In this document: positions 36,707 through 44,376 of the stretch, in pieces
Layout of the letters: each line of letters starts with the position of its first letter
Numbering within the stretch: the stretch's first letter is position 1
Assembly: GCF_039541815.1 (NCBI RefSeq)
Contig: NZ_BAABGY010000008.1
Location: forward strand, 186,001 to 250,000
Direction of reading: 5' to 3'
Source of the DNA: Flavisolibacter amylovorans
GTDB lineage: Bacteria > Bacteroidota > Bacteroidia > Chitinophagales > Chitinophagaceae
DNA: 64,000 bases
Program-made: the position numbers and the translations under genes
The notes under the pieces: model-generated
Seen by the model: only the letters and a program-made list of their open reading frames with translations
The model's database searches: none
Told to the model about the DNA's origin: nothing

Positions 36707-37179
36707 GGTGGAGGTTGCGGATGCAATTTGGGTTTAAATCATCATGGTCCTACTCAAGGTAGGCTGCGGTGAGATAGCTAAGTTACGCGTTCAGTAGCTA
36801 TAGGAGTTCGACTCTTGAACTGAAATGTACGAAATCCGGTCAGTTTTGCTTAGTCGAGGGCCATAGACAATAGCGTTTTTGACTGTAGACGGAGTCCTTA
36901 GGGGTATCCCTAAGTAGACGAAATGCGTGAGACAGATCTAGAGACCTCCAGTAATCCATATGTTTCCATGTTATCCAAAGTGCTTTTTCAATTCTTAGAA
37001 TCTCCGCAGTCTTTGAAATATCTACTTTGGCGAGTTGCTCGACCATCGAATGTTGTTTGGCCATTTCAAAACTTTTCTGGTGCAACCTCCACGAACATAC
37101 CGGCGTCCCCCATGACAGTAACACCGTGTATTTCTGGGTCAGCATTTCAACTTGGCCAGTTCTTAAGACAAGTCATTGA
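36707..37179. other. 473-bp gap after the CBASS operon; one doubtful frame
   Basis: A 101-codon minus-strand frame (36840-37145) lies 35 bp downstream of the TIR-STING gene on the same strand. Its sequence is not recognised and its 5' part overlaps a comparable plus-strand frame, so it is not called as a gene. No terminator with a clear T-run is seen. Confidence 0.4.
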
Positions 37180-38145
37180 TCAAATCGGCACAATTTCTAT
37201 AGAAACGACCCGGCGGGTTAATGTGCTTCTGGCAACCAAGTACTCCAGTGTACGCTTAAAATTTCTGATCTCCCGATACTCTAATAGCGACTCCCTAGCA
37301 TCTTTCCCCAAATGCTCTTTAGTAGAATAAAGCTCGATGGCAAGATTCAAGGCATTAAGAGTGAACGGTATGTCAACCAGATGAAGCAGCCCCTCTGATG
37401 CTTTTGTTATGTCGATTGAGAAATCATAGTCGCGGACATGCTTAGGGTCGACTTTCAGCTTTTGCCAGCCATCTTTCAACCTTTTAGCGGAAACTTTCTT
37501 AAACATGTCGTCACTTAAGTCATCTGGAATAAGAATGGAGAACTTGAGGCTTTCGATTTGAAACGTGCTGTCATTCTGCAAAGTGAAGAGCTTGCCTTCG
37601 GCCTTGTCCTCCAATAATCTCTCCACCGTTCGCTCGACGAAGTTTGAAAAGTAGCCGTATGCTAATACCGTAGAAGGTAGAAAACTCAAGTCGAAGGTGT
37701 GTTCTTTTCCTAGTATGTGAGCTTTGATCTTTGATACGATGTCTGCCAAAGCTGCCGGAAATTTCTTTGAAGTTCTTTTAGGTAGAGATGGTAATGATAT
37801 GCCGTTGAGGTCGCTTGGTATCTTTGTCCCCTCTTCGATAATATAAAATGCTCTGCTCTTACCAAGCCCTCCTGCGAACAAACCGAATTCGAATAGAACA
37901 TTATCACGGACACTATGGAAAACCTGCTTCCGGGATTCTAACACATCGTCAGCCGTCGCTATGAGAATGGCATAGTCGTAAAGTGCAATTTGCCGTATCA
38001 AGTTGTCATAATTACTGGCCCCGAAATCAAAAGCTTCCATCCATAAGCGACATTGTGCAAATCCTTCGAACTCTTCCGCTATCTGCAAGGCTATTTTTTG
38101 CCCCTCCCTAGAAGAGCCGATGAAAATATTTGGTGTAAAATCCAT
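37180..38145 (-). CDS. TIR-STING effector of CBASS
   Basis: A 321-residue fusion. Residues 1-150 form a TIR-type NADase domain: NIFIGSSREGQKIALQIAEEF, then the catalytic glutamate E86 in RDNVLFEFGLFAGG. Residues about 155-318 fit bacterial STING (LPSTVLAYGYFSNFVERTVE, then the ligand-loop region ESLKFSILIPDDLSDD and FSIDITKASEGLLHLVDIP). In known TIR-STING proteins, cyclic di-GMP drives filament assembly and NAD+ is destroyed, killing the infected cell. It is the last gene of the CD-NTase / E2 / effector operon, 4 bp after the E2 gene. The STING call rests on motif and layout, not on alignment. Confidence 0.85.
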   Translation of the reverse strand: MDFTPNIFIGSSREGQKIALQIAEEFEGFAQCRLWMEAFDFGASNYDNLIRQIALYDYAILIATADDVLESRKQVFHSVRDNVLFEFGLFAGGLGKSRAFYIIEEGTKIPSDLNGISLPSLPKRTSKKFPAALADIVSKIKAHILGKEHTFDLSFLPSTVLAYGYFSNFVERTVERLLEDKAEGKLFTLQNDSTFQIESLKFSILIPDDLSDDMFKKVSAKRLKDGWQKLKVDPKHVRDYDFSIDITKASEGLLHLVDIPFTLNALNLAIELYSTKEHLGKDARESLLEYREIRNFKRTLEYLVARSTLTRRVVSIEIVPI

Positions 38146-38149
38146 AAAA

Positions 38150-38575
38150 TCAAATTCTTTTATGATCGACGAACGGGTGTTTCCATTCGCTGGTTAACAA
38201 ATAAAGTTCATAAAATATGAACCACTCGTGCGTCCATGGTATGATAGTGTCATGGAGATTTGACGAAGAAGTCCAACTAAAATCTTTCGGATAGTATAGA
38301 CATAGGCTGCCGTCACTGTACATGTGTACATTTTCATCATAGGTTATTTTTGGGCTTATGACAAACACTTTAGGTGGTTTGGCGGCGTTGTAGATTACTT
38401 TGTACTGATAAACAGGAGAATGTTCAGATGGCTGACATTGCCCGATGCATTCCAGCGTATCGCCTTGTACTGTAAGAGCGAGAAACGAATAGTGCTTTTC
38501 TAACAGGTGCTTCTGAAGAGCAGCCTGCTTACCTCTATTCGGTGTTGTTACTGGTATGAACTTACTAACTGCCAT
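38150..38575 (-). CDS. Stand-alone E2-like protein of type II-short CBASS
   Basis: A 141-residue UBC-like protein. The likely catalytic cysteine is C92 in MYSDGSLCLYYP, followed by the helical tail TIIPWTHEWFIFYELYLLTSEW. In type II-short CBASS such an E2, without E1, is thought to attach the CD-NTase to a target and so raise its activity. The gene overlaps the CD-NTase gene by 11 bp and lies 4 bp from the effector. It is unrelated in sequence to the E2 domain of the fusion at 11115-12803. Confidence 0.8.
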   Translation of the reverse strand: MAVSKFIPVTTPNRGKQAALQKHLLEKHYSFLALTVQGDTLECIGQCQPSEHSPVYQYKVIYNAAKPPKVFVISPKITYDENVHMYSDGSLCLYYPKDFSWTSSSNLHDTIIPWTHEWFIFYELYLLTSEWKHPFVDHKRI

Positions 38576-39575
38576 AATTTCGGTGTGTTTGATGTGGCAC
38601 GCCTGAAGATTGATTCACAACCCCCAATTTATCCAGCCTGGCTGTGTTAGAAAGCACAGTGGCAGCTGTGCTCAGTAGCGAGCTTAAGCGCTTGTCAACA
38701 TTTTCGTCCAACCCTTCAGGAAACCTTTCGCCCAAATATTTTTTCCATTCTTTTGAGGCGATGAGTTGGTTTTCTTCCGACACCGCTAGCTCTGCACCAG
38801 CTATAAAACTATCTAAAGCGGATTTGAATTTGGTTTTCTGATCTTCATTGAGCTTTGCCGTTAGATCGTCAAATGGCTCAACCGGTGAGATACAGGATAC
38901 CGACCACCAACAGGCATTCCTGATACCCTTTAGCACGTCAAGGAGACACTTGTCGTCACGGTCCGTATTCGCAACGAAGTTTTTAGCTGCCCAAACTGCC
39001 AATGCGATGCCACTGGGTGTTTTGAAGGAACACTTTGAAGCCCATGCTTTTAGGTACTTTATTACACGGATCAGCTGCCCATCACTATCCTTATAATCTT
39101 TAAACCATTTTATCATCTGTTCGGGGTCGTCCTTGATCCATCCGTCACCTTTGATGGCGAGATAACTGTAAGTTTCCCCATCGACTTGATAATATACAGG
39201 GAAGTCAATGTTGTAGGCGCATTTGTAAAACACCCGAATGCACTTCTTCCGGTGCTCAGCACCTCCATCTGTGTGGTTTTTTACAGCGTCGTATACATAA
39301 GACTGGACGGTTTCAGGAGTTACATCAGGTTTTTCGGGCAGATAGACGCCCCTATCCACATCGTACGTACCATCTTCTTTGATAATGATAGTTTTCATGC
39401 CATGAGCACCGGAACCCTGTGTGTAATACGATGGCGTTACACCCAGCTTGTCCTTGATTTTTTCCGTGATCTTCTTTTCCAGCGCCTGACGTGAGGTCTT
39501 CATTATTTGCATTTCCTCCTGTGAAGGCGTGATTTCTTTACAGAAATCCATAAACAGTTTGTTGCAGTTTGCCAT
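38565..39575 (-). CDS. cdnE: CD-NTase (cGAS/DncV-like nucleotidyltransferase), CBASS
   Basis: A 336-residue nucleotidyltransferase. The active site is GSGAHGMKT (54-61, the GS motif) with D72 and D74 in GTYDVDRGVY and the third aspartate D124 in YNIDFPVYY. An OAS-like helical domain follows (QLIRVIKYLKAWA and later). Enzymes paired with TIR-STING make cyclic di-GMP, so a CdnE-type product is expected; the clade is not resolved from sequence alone. It is the first gene of the operon, and its promoter lies in the 113-bp gap shared with the divergent sigma gene. Confidence 0.9.
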   Translation of the reverse strand: MANCNKLFMDFCKEITPSQEEMQIMKTSRQALEKKITEKIKDKLGVTPSYYTQGSGAHGMKTIIIKEDGTYDVDRGVYLPEKPDVTPETVQSYVYDAVKNHTDGGAEHRKKCIRVFYKCAYNIDFPVYYQVDGETYSYLAIKGDGWIKDDPEQMIKWFKDYKDSDGQLIRVIKYLKAWASKCSFKTPSGIALAVWAAKNFVANTDRDDKCLLDVLKGIRNACWWSVSCISPVEPFDDLTAKLNEDQKTKFKSALDSFIAGAELAVSEENQLIASKEWKKYLGERFPEGLDENVDKRLSSLLSTAATVLSNTARLDKLGVVNQSSGVPHQTHRNYGS

Positions 39576-39688
39576 ATATATTAATTTTATTTTTCCAATG
39601 AGAAAAACTGACTTCTCATTTTTGTATTAACCGCCTTTCGGGAAGATTACACCATTGGTGTAAAAAACTTTTTTCGGGTTAAATAGTT

Positions 39689-40282
39689 ATGGAATTAGGT
39701 CCCTATTATCAGAGAAATCAGAAGAAGCTGGCAGCGATTACCGACAAGGAATGGCAAGAAGCATTGGCTAAATGTGTAAAGCACCTAAGCATCAAGCTCA
39801 GGAAGAAGACACTTTATGGTGTACATGCAGCCTCTAGGCTTGGAGCAGAGGCGTCAGATCATTATATAAGCTTGGCATACGAAAGAATAATATCGGGAGA
39901 ATGGGAATTCAAGGATGGGATGGACATTGCCGAGCAAATGATACGCATTATTGGGAGCTACATGTCGAAAGCTATTGAGCACTCACAAACAGAAAGGGCT
40001 AATTTATCCCGGGTGACATACAGTGAAATCGACGAGGAATTTTACGAGAGGGAGATAGATTCAGGTGCTAATGAAATATATGAGAAAGTGTACGCGATAA
40101 TGGTTGGTGATGTAGATGAGGCAGTAAAGGATGACGAGGAACTGTTCTTCATATGGGACGCTATCAAAGAAGGAAAGACAAGATCTGAAATAGCCGCTCT
40201 AATGGACAAGACAGTACGTCAATTCGATAAACTAAGAGAAAAGCTCATTCGCACGGTTAAAAAGAAACAACTGGTTGATTGA
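39689..40282 (+). CDS. Sigma-70-like factor divergent from CBASS
   Basis: A 197-residue protein with sigma-like organisation. The N-terminal half (GAEASDHYISLAYERIISGEWEFK) resembles region 2 of small sigma factors. The C-terminal helix-turn-helix has IKEGKTRSEIAALMDKTVRQFDKLREKL, as in region 4. It starts 113 bp from the CD-NTase start on the opposite strand and overlaps the next gene by 8 bp. The gene trio sigma / unknown / ImmA-IrrE protease probably controls CBASS expression; that role is inferred from position and from known CapH/CapP control of other CBASS loci. Confidence 0.65.
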   Translation: MELGPYYQRNQKKLAAITDKEWQEALAKCVKHLSIKLRKKTLYGVHAASRLGAEASDHYISLAYERIISGEWEFKDGMDIAEQMIRIIGSYMSKAIEHSQTERANLSRVTYSEIDEEFYEREIDSGANEIYEKVYAIMVGDVDEAVKDDEELFFIWDAIKEGKTRSEIAALMDKTVRQFDKLREKLIRTVKKKQLVD

Positions 40283-40685
40283 TATGGAAAACAGTGCAAA
40301 GCAGATATTAAGTAATTTGTATGGCTTGCTCATGGAATTGAATTTTCATGCAGATGGACCAGATGTAATGGACGAGTTGAGCGATCAAGAGAAACAACGC
40401 GTGTCGCTGCATCTTAAAAAGATAAAATTACTGAAGACAAAATACAAAGCCGAAGCTAACAGGCAGTACTTTCAACGGGCATTTGAGCAGGTTCAGGCCC
40501 TTAAGGAAAAGGGAATTGATGAATTGAAAAAATTATTGAGGCCGGAAGACCAAATGGACCTCGTGCCTTTGTTTCGAAAATTTGAAGAAATTACTGAAAA
40601 AGACAAGTCGTCTATCCTTGAAGACACGGAGATCCTTTCGATGATTGAACTTTTGAAAGAACGCATCGATGGCTCAGATCATTAG
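40275..40685 (+). CDS. Unknown helical protein between sigma factor and IrrE protease
   Basis: A 136-residue, charged, helix-rich protein without a recognised domain (SDQEKQRVSLHLKKIKLLKTKYKAEANRQYFQ..). There is no membrane segment. It overlaps the sigma gene by 8 bp and the protease gene by 17 bp, so all three are made from one mRNA. By analogy with regulator/protease pairs it could be an anti-sigma factor and the substrate of the protease. That is inference from order alone. A start at M4 is also possible. Confidence 0.6.
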   Translation: MIDMENSAKQILSNLYGLLMELNFHADGPDVMDELSDQEKQRVSLHLKKIKLLKTKYKAEANRQYFQRAFEQVQALKEKGIDELKKLLRPEDQMDLVPLFRKFEEITEKDKSSILEDTEILSMIELLKERIDGSDH

Positions 40686-41439
40686 AGCGGTCCAGGCAGC
40701 GCAAGACTTGCTAAATGATATAGGTTGGGGACGACCAGGGGATGTTTCTTTGGACGAAATCGCATCCTCTATTGGAGCAATTGTGGAAGTCGAGGCTTTG
40801 GAAGGCTGTGAAGGACGGATCATTATGTCAAAGACATCTGCAATCATCAAGTTAAACGCGTCCATTACCCATCGTGGAAAATTGAATTTCGTGTTAGCCC
40901 ACGAGATCGGACACTTCGTGTTACACAGAGGCCTCAAGCTATTCGTCGATAACTCAATGACGCTTTCAGAATGGCATACGAAAGGTGCGCATGAGCAAGA
41001 GGCAAACGCTTTTGCAGAGGAATTGCTGATGCCTAATGCGCTGTTCACAGAAAGGTTCAAGGGCAAAAAGCTCAACATTGGACTGATCGAGCAGTTGGCA
41101 GAGTACTTCTCCGTCTCCCTCACCGCAGCACTCATAAGGTACTGTAGGATAGGTCATTTCCCAATAATGGTCATATTTATCGATGACGGTGTTATTAAGT
41201 GGAAGATGAACTCAAAAGATTTCTCATTTCCATACCTGCCATACGGTACACGAGTGCCGGCGTGGACGGTCGCGGGCGACTTTTTCAGTGGAAAGCCGTT
41301 GGAGAATAAACCTGTTCAGGTGGATGCAATTGAATGGTTTCCGGACGATTTCAAGCTTCGAGACAATGCCAAACGGAAACTCTGGGAACAGTGTTTCCGC
41401 GTTTCACAAAAAGGGCTTATGGTCTGTCTTTGGTCGTAA
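40669..41439 (+). CDS. ImmA/IrrE-family zinc metallopeptidase (CapP-like)
   Basis: A 256-residue protein. The zinc motif is HEIGH at 78-82 in FVLAHEIGHFVLHR, with the third ligand in the following helix (HEQEANAFAEELLMP, about 108-122). The C-terminal 120 residues are an unrecognised domain. IrrE-type proteases cleave transcription regulators on DNA damage or phage stress. The CBASS-linked CapP of other bacteria does so to release CBASS expression. Here the likely target is its neighbour at 40275 or the sigma factor. It is the last gene of the trio. Confidence 0.85.
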   Translation: MAQIIRAVQAAQDLLNDIGWGRPGDVSLDEIASSIGAIVEVEALEGCEGRIIMSKTSAIIKLNASITHRGKLNFVLAHEIGHFVLHRGLKLFVDNSMTLSEWHTKGAHEQEANAFAEELLMPNALFTERFKGKKLNIGLIEQLAEYFSVSLTAALIRYCRIGHFPIMVIFIDDGVIKWKMNSKDFSFPYLPYGTRVPAWTVAGDFFSGKPLENKPVQVDAIEWFPDDFKLRDNAKRKLWEQCFRVSQKGLMVCLWS

Positions 41440-41717
41440 AGACCACTCTTGCTATTGCAGATATGTTAGTTCGCTTCCAAGATGGAATCTTGGATTAAGC
41501 TGAAACTTGCATGTCCTGAAAGTCCGCAGCAAATCGTCCAAGCCTTTTGCTGGTTGGCATAAAATTGAGGAGGCGATCTAGTGGAATTAATTTGATATGT
41601 AGTTACCGAATTGATTCTCCGAGAAAGTATAAATTTTCCGTGCACAATACAATTGACTCCGGCATCATTAATCTATATGACGTCGTGCGCCACTATTTAC
41701 TTTACCTCAATAGCCGG

Positions 41718-43355
41718 CTATAGATTATGAATGATGGCGTTTCGTATGATAGAAATCACCGTGTCTTTAAAACTTTTATTCTCAAAAAGCATTTTTTGCA
41801 AATGCGTAAGTGAATATTGGAAAATATTATTTTGCGAATTGATAAACGGTTCGGAAGAGTAATTTGATTTTTCTTTGAATAATCCGAAGGCAAAATGATA
41901 AAAGATGTCGTCACCCAGCTTTGAAGGACGTATGTGGTCGATATCAATAGACGATGAAAAGGGTAAAGAGTCGGGTGACTTATATTTCCTCTCAAAAAGT
42001 TTTCTCAATGAATTGAAATCCGAAAATTGAGTTCCTAGTTGATTTAAAACAAGAGCCCTGCTGAGATACAACTCGACGTCGGCAACAGAGGAAATTTCAG
42101 CATTTTGGGATAGCCTGGCGATGGCGGTTTCCGTCAGCGGAATTTCATAATCTTGAACTTTTGCCCTAATTAAACGGCTCTTATCGGCCTCCTTTGGTGG
42201 ATTTAGAGTAAGGGTGTCTGCGTGTCTTATTTGCTCTGCCACCAAGGGCATAGCTAAATCGTTTCTTTGCGAAATGATAATGTTTTTGCCTTGATCCGAC
42301 CATGCTTTTAGGATTTCGACGAGTCGAGCAAAGTTCTTTTCCTTGCTAACCCAGTGAATGTCGTCAACGATGACGATTTTTTGATGTTCGGCACTGCGGT
42401 AAAAGGTGTCGATTGCTTCATTGTCTAATTTCCCGGTGCCAGACGGATCTACGATCCGGTAGAAGCCAACATTGTCAGTTGCAGCTTTACATCGATTAGC
42501 AATCGCATTGATAAAATGAGTTTTTCCCACTCCCCATGCTCCCTGTACAACTGCGAAATTTGACGGCTTTAAAGAAAAGAGTTCTTGGGCTCTCAGGAAT
42601 GCTTTCTCGTTAAAATCGCCTACTACAAAGTTGTCAAAGTCTTGATGTGGGTTTATAGCAGTTTGTAAGATAAAACTTCCCGCGGTATAGATTGCATCAT
42701 GCCCACCATAATAGACAAATGGAGGAAGTGTTAGGCCGCTCTCGTATTGTTCCTCAAATACAATATGTATATCAGATTCTTTCAGTTCAGTTTCTATCTT
42801 CAGTTGAAACTTCTGTTCAAAAAGTTGCTTTGCTGGCTTATTGTTCGACTGGATGCGGAGCGTTTTTCCGTCGAAAGAAATCGGTACCAGTTGATTTCGA
42901 AAAATTTGAGCGAGCCTTTCACTATCGTGTGAGACAATTTGAAGCGATAAGTCCCATACTTCTTCTTTTGAGCTTGGCTGTTTTGGTAACTCTAATTTCT
43001 CCCATTTGTCGAAAAAGGCTTGCGCAAGCTGACTAATGTGGACTTTTCCATTATCCAACTCCTGTTTCAGAAATGCGTCCATTTCGCGTCCATTCAGGTA
43101 AATAATCTTTTCTTCATTCTTGAATCCATAAATAGGAGAATCGACCGAATGTTCGGAAGGCGAGGCACCATATTTCTTTACAAGCGTCGAATAGCCTTCA
43201 TCTAAAGTTTGCCATTCAATAAATTGTCGGCACCGACTTCCAACCTGAATAAAAAAACTACCAGAACCATCGGAAAAAACAGGAGTTACAAAGCCGACAT
43301 CATCCGGCACGTACTCGAGGTACCCGTAAACTTGATATCGATTTTTGTTAGGCAT
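41718..43355 (-). CDS. DnaA-like AAA+ ATPase lacking the DnaA DNA-binding domain
   Basis: A 545-residue protein. Residues 1-125 are an unknown domain (YQVYGYLEYVPDDVGF). Residues 135-200 resemble DnaA domain I (IFRNQLVPISFDGKTLRIQS then KQLFEQKF). Residues 238-430 are a DnaA-type AAA+ module: the N-box FDNFVVGDFNEKAF, Walker A GAWGVGKTH (272-280), Walker B IVIVDDIHW (327-335), sensor 1 NIIISQRND, and a lid segment LIRAKVQDYEIPLTETAIARL. The normal DnaA domain IV helix-turn-helix is absent; the last 100 residues are unrelated. It overlaps the upstream 274-residue gene by 8 bp, making a two-gene operon. It is not the chromosomal initiator. The role is unknown, but position in a defence island suggests defence or element control. 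Confidence 0.75.
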   Translation of the reverse strand: MPNKNRYQVYGYLEYVPDDVGFVTPVFSDGSGSFFIQVGSRCRQFIEWQTLDEGYSTLVKKYGASPSEHSVDSPIYGFKNEEKIIYLNGREMDAFLKQELDNGKVHISQLAQAFFDKWEKLELPKQPSSKEEVWDLSLQIVSHDSERLAQIFRNQLVPISFDGKTLRIQSNNKPAKQLFEQKFQLKIETELKESDIHIVFEEQYESGLTLPPFVYYGGHDAIYTAGSFILQTAINPHQDFDNFVVGDFNEKAFLRAQELFSLKPSNFAVVQGAWGVGKTHFINAIANRCKAATDNVGFYRIVDPSGTGKLDNEAIDTFYRSAEHQKIVIVDDIHWVSKEKNFARLVEILKAWSDQGKNIIISQRNDLAMPLVAEQIRHADTLTLNPPKEADKSRLIRAKVQDYEIPLTETAIARLSQNAEISSVADVELYLSRALVLNQLGTQFSDFNSLRKLFERKYKSPDSLPFSSSIDIDHIRPSKLGDDIFYHFAFGLFKEKSNYSSEPFINSQNNIFQYSLTHLQKMLFENKSFKDTVISIIRNAIIHNL

Positions 43356-44172
43356 TGAGTAATTTCTTATCGATCATTAATTTTTGGACCTTGTCCAGCA
43401 GGTGGACGTAGTAATTTCTCGATGCGACGCCAAAATCTGAGTAAGACAGGGTCGGAATACTCAACCCATCAAGAATGCGCCTGACAGTTGGTGATTTATC
43501 CAAGTGTTCCGGAAGCACGATTGCGTCTATGTTGTCAGAAGTAATGTCAATTGGATAGTCCAATTGAATTTCAATTGTAGCGCGACGGTCATCGGTGGTT
43601 GACTCGCGGCTGCTGGTGATGAGCGAGTGGTATCCTTCAACTTGATAATGCACTTGATCATATGGAGGAAGCTCCTGCCTCGCCTGACCTTTGAAGTACC
43701 TCGTATTACTGTAGTAGAAGAAGTCAATAATTTTTCTGATGGCGTCAATGTTGGGATTTAGTTGAAACTCTTCCCGGCCCATGGATTTGTGGAAAAAACC
43801 GTCGTAGCGATCGAAAGCCCCCGAATCGAAAGCCAATGCTCGTTTGATGCTCGGCACTGCGTTCCAGTTGATCATAAAGCAAACCGGTGACAGGTAACCT
43901 GGGTTCGAATTGTCATTTGCCGATTTGTAGGACGGCTTTCCGTAGAACAGGTAAAGCAGTTCCTCATGATAAACGTTGCAGAGACGCGGCTTTAGCTGCA
44001 TGCTGTCCAATATCCTCTGAATATAAATGGCTTCGAAGCAGTGAAACAACGGGAGTGCCGGGTGCGCTGCACCGGCCGCCACAATACGCTCATCTAGAAA
44101 TTGATCGCTTAGACCCATTGCTAACTGTGAATGTACAAAAAAACCAAGCGCGGTGGTATGATCGATTGTCAC
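43348..44172 (-). CDS. Unknown protein, partner of the DnaA-like ATPase
   Basis: A 274-residue protein. The notable stretch is residues 42-80: LFHCFEAIYIQRILDSMQLK, C at the PRLC turn, then EELLYLFYGKPSY. The pattern H-x-x-E ... I-L-x-x-x-L-x-P ... C ... E-x-LLY-FYG-x-P-x-Y is one I associate with an uncharacterised family. Its opening resembles the start of ADP-ribosyltransferase-like folds (inference). The rest is mixed alpha/beta. It is the first gene of the operon with the AAA+ protein and starts 92 bp from the left attachment repeat of the mobile element. Confidence 0.55.
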   Translation of the reverse strand: MTIDHTTALGFFVHSQLAMGLSDQFLDERIVAAGAAHPALPLFHCFEAIYIQRILDSMQLKPRLCNVYHEELLYLFYGKPSYKSANDNSNPGYLSPVCFMINWNAVPSIKRALAFDSGAFDRYDGFFHKSMGREEFQLNPNIDAIRKIIDFFYYSNTRYFKGQARQELPPYDQVHYQVEGYHSLITSSRESTTDDRRATIEIQLDYPIDITSDNIDAIVLPEHLDKSPTVRRILDGLSIPTLSYSDFGVASRNYYVHLLDKVQKLMIDKKLLNA

Positions 44173-44263
44173 CTATTAAGCCCAGAAAAAATTGTAATTA
44201 GGCGCATAAGTCATTGATTAACAGTAATTCAATTTCAAAAAGGTTCGAGTTTTGTCCGCCGCT

Positions 44264-44312
44264 CTCCACGCTTTAAAAGAGCCTCGCGGAAACGCGGGGT
44301 TTTTTTATGTCC
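44264..44312 (+). repeat. Left attachment repeat (attL) with built-in terminator
   Basis: A 49-bp copy beginning CTCCACGCTTTAAAAGAGCC. It contains CCTCGCG-GAAA-CGCGGGG followed by seven Ts (44282-44306), a rho-independent terminator. Just upstream is GGTTCGAG (44242-44249), which looks like a tRNA T-loop, but no cloverleaf can be built around it. The right copy differs at one base (A to G at 44278). Confidence 0.85.
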
Positions 44313-44321
44313 GTCACTGTC

Positions 44322-44376
44322 CTGTTTATACCCTTTTCAACACCCGTCACTTCAAAATGGGTACGGAATGGGTACG
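44322..44376. promoter_or_regulatory. Left integrase arm-type sites
   Basis: ATGGGTACG occurs at 44357-44365 and 44368-44376 (11-bp period, in direct orientation). CTGTTTATACCC at 44322-44333 is the exact reverse complement of GGGTATAAACAG at 58957-58968 in the other end. The second copy covers the integrase start codon, so binding there could also repress the gene. Confidence 0.65.

Noticed and set aside
36840..37145. 101-codon minus-strand frame downstream of TIR-STING
   Set aside because: No domain recognised and it competes with a plus-strand frame; not called as a gene.
41718..43355. Chromosomal dnaA and replication origin
   Set aside because: Domain IV (the DNA-binding HTH) is missing and no DnaA-box cluster, dnaN or other origin genes are nearby.
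44242..44271. tRNA 3' end at the left attachment site
   Set aside because: A T-loop-like GGTTCGAG is present but no D or anticodon arm can be built upstream; treated only as a possible relic.
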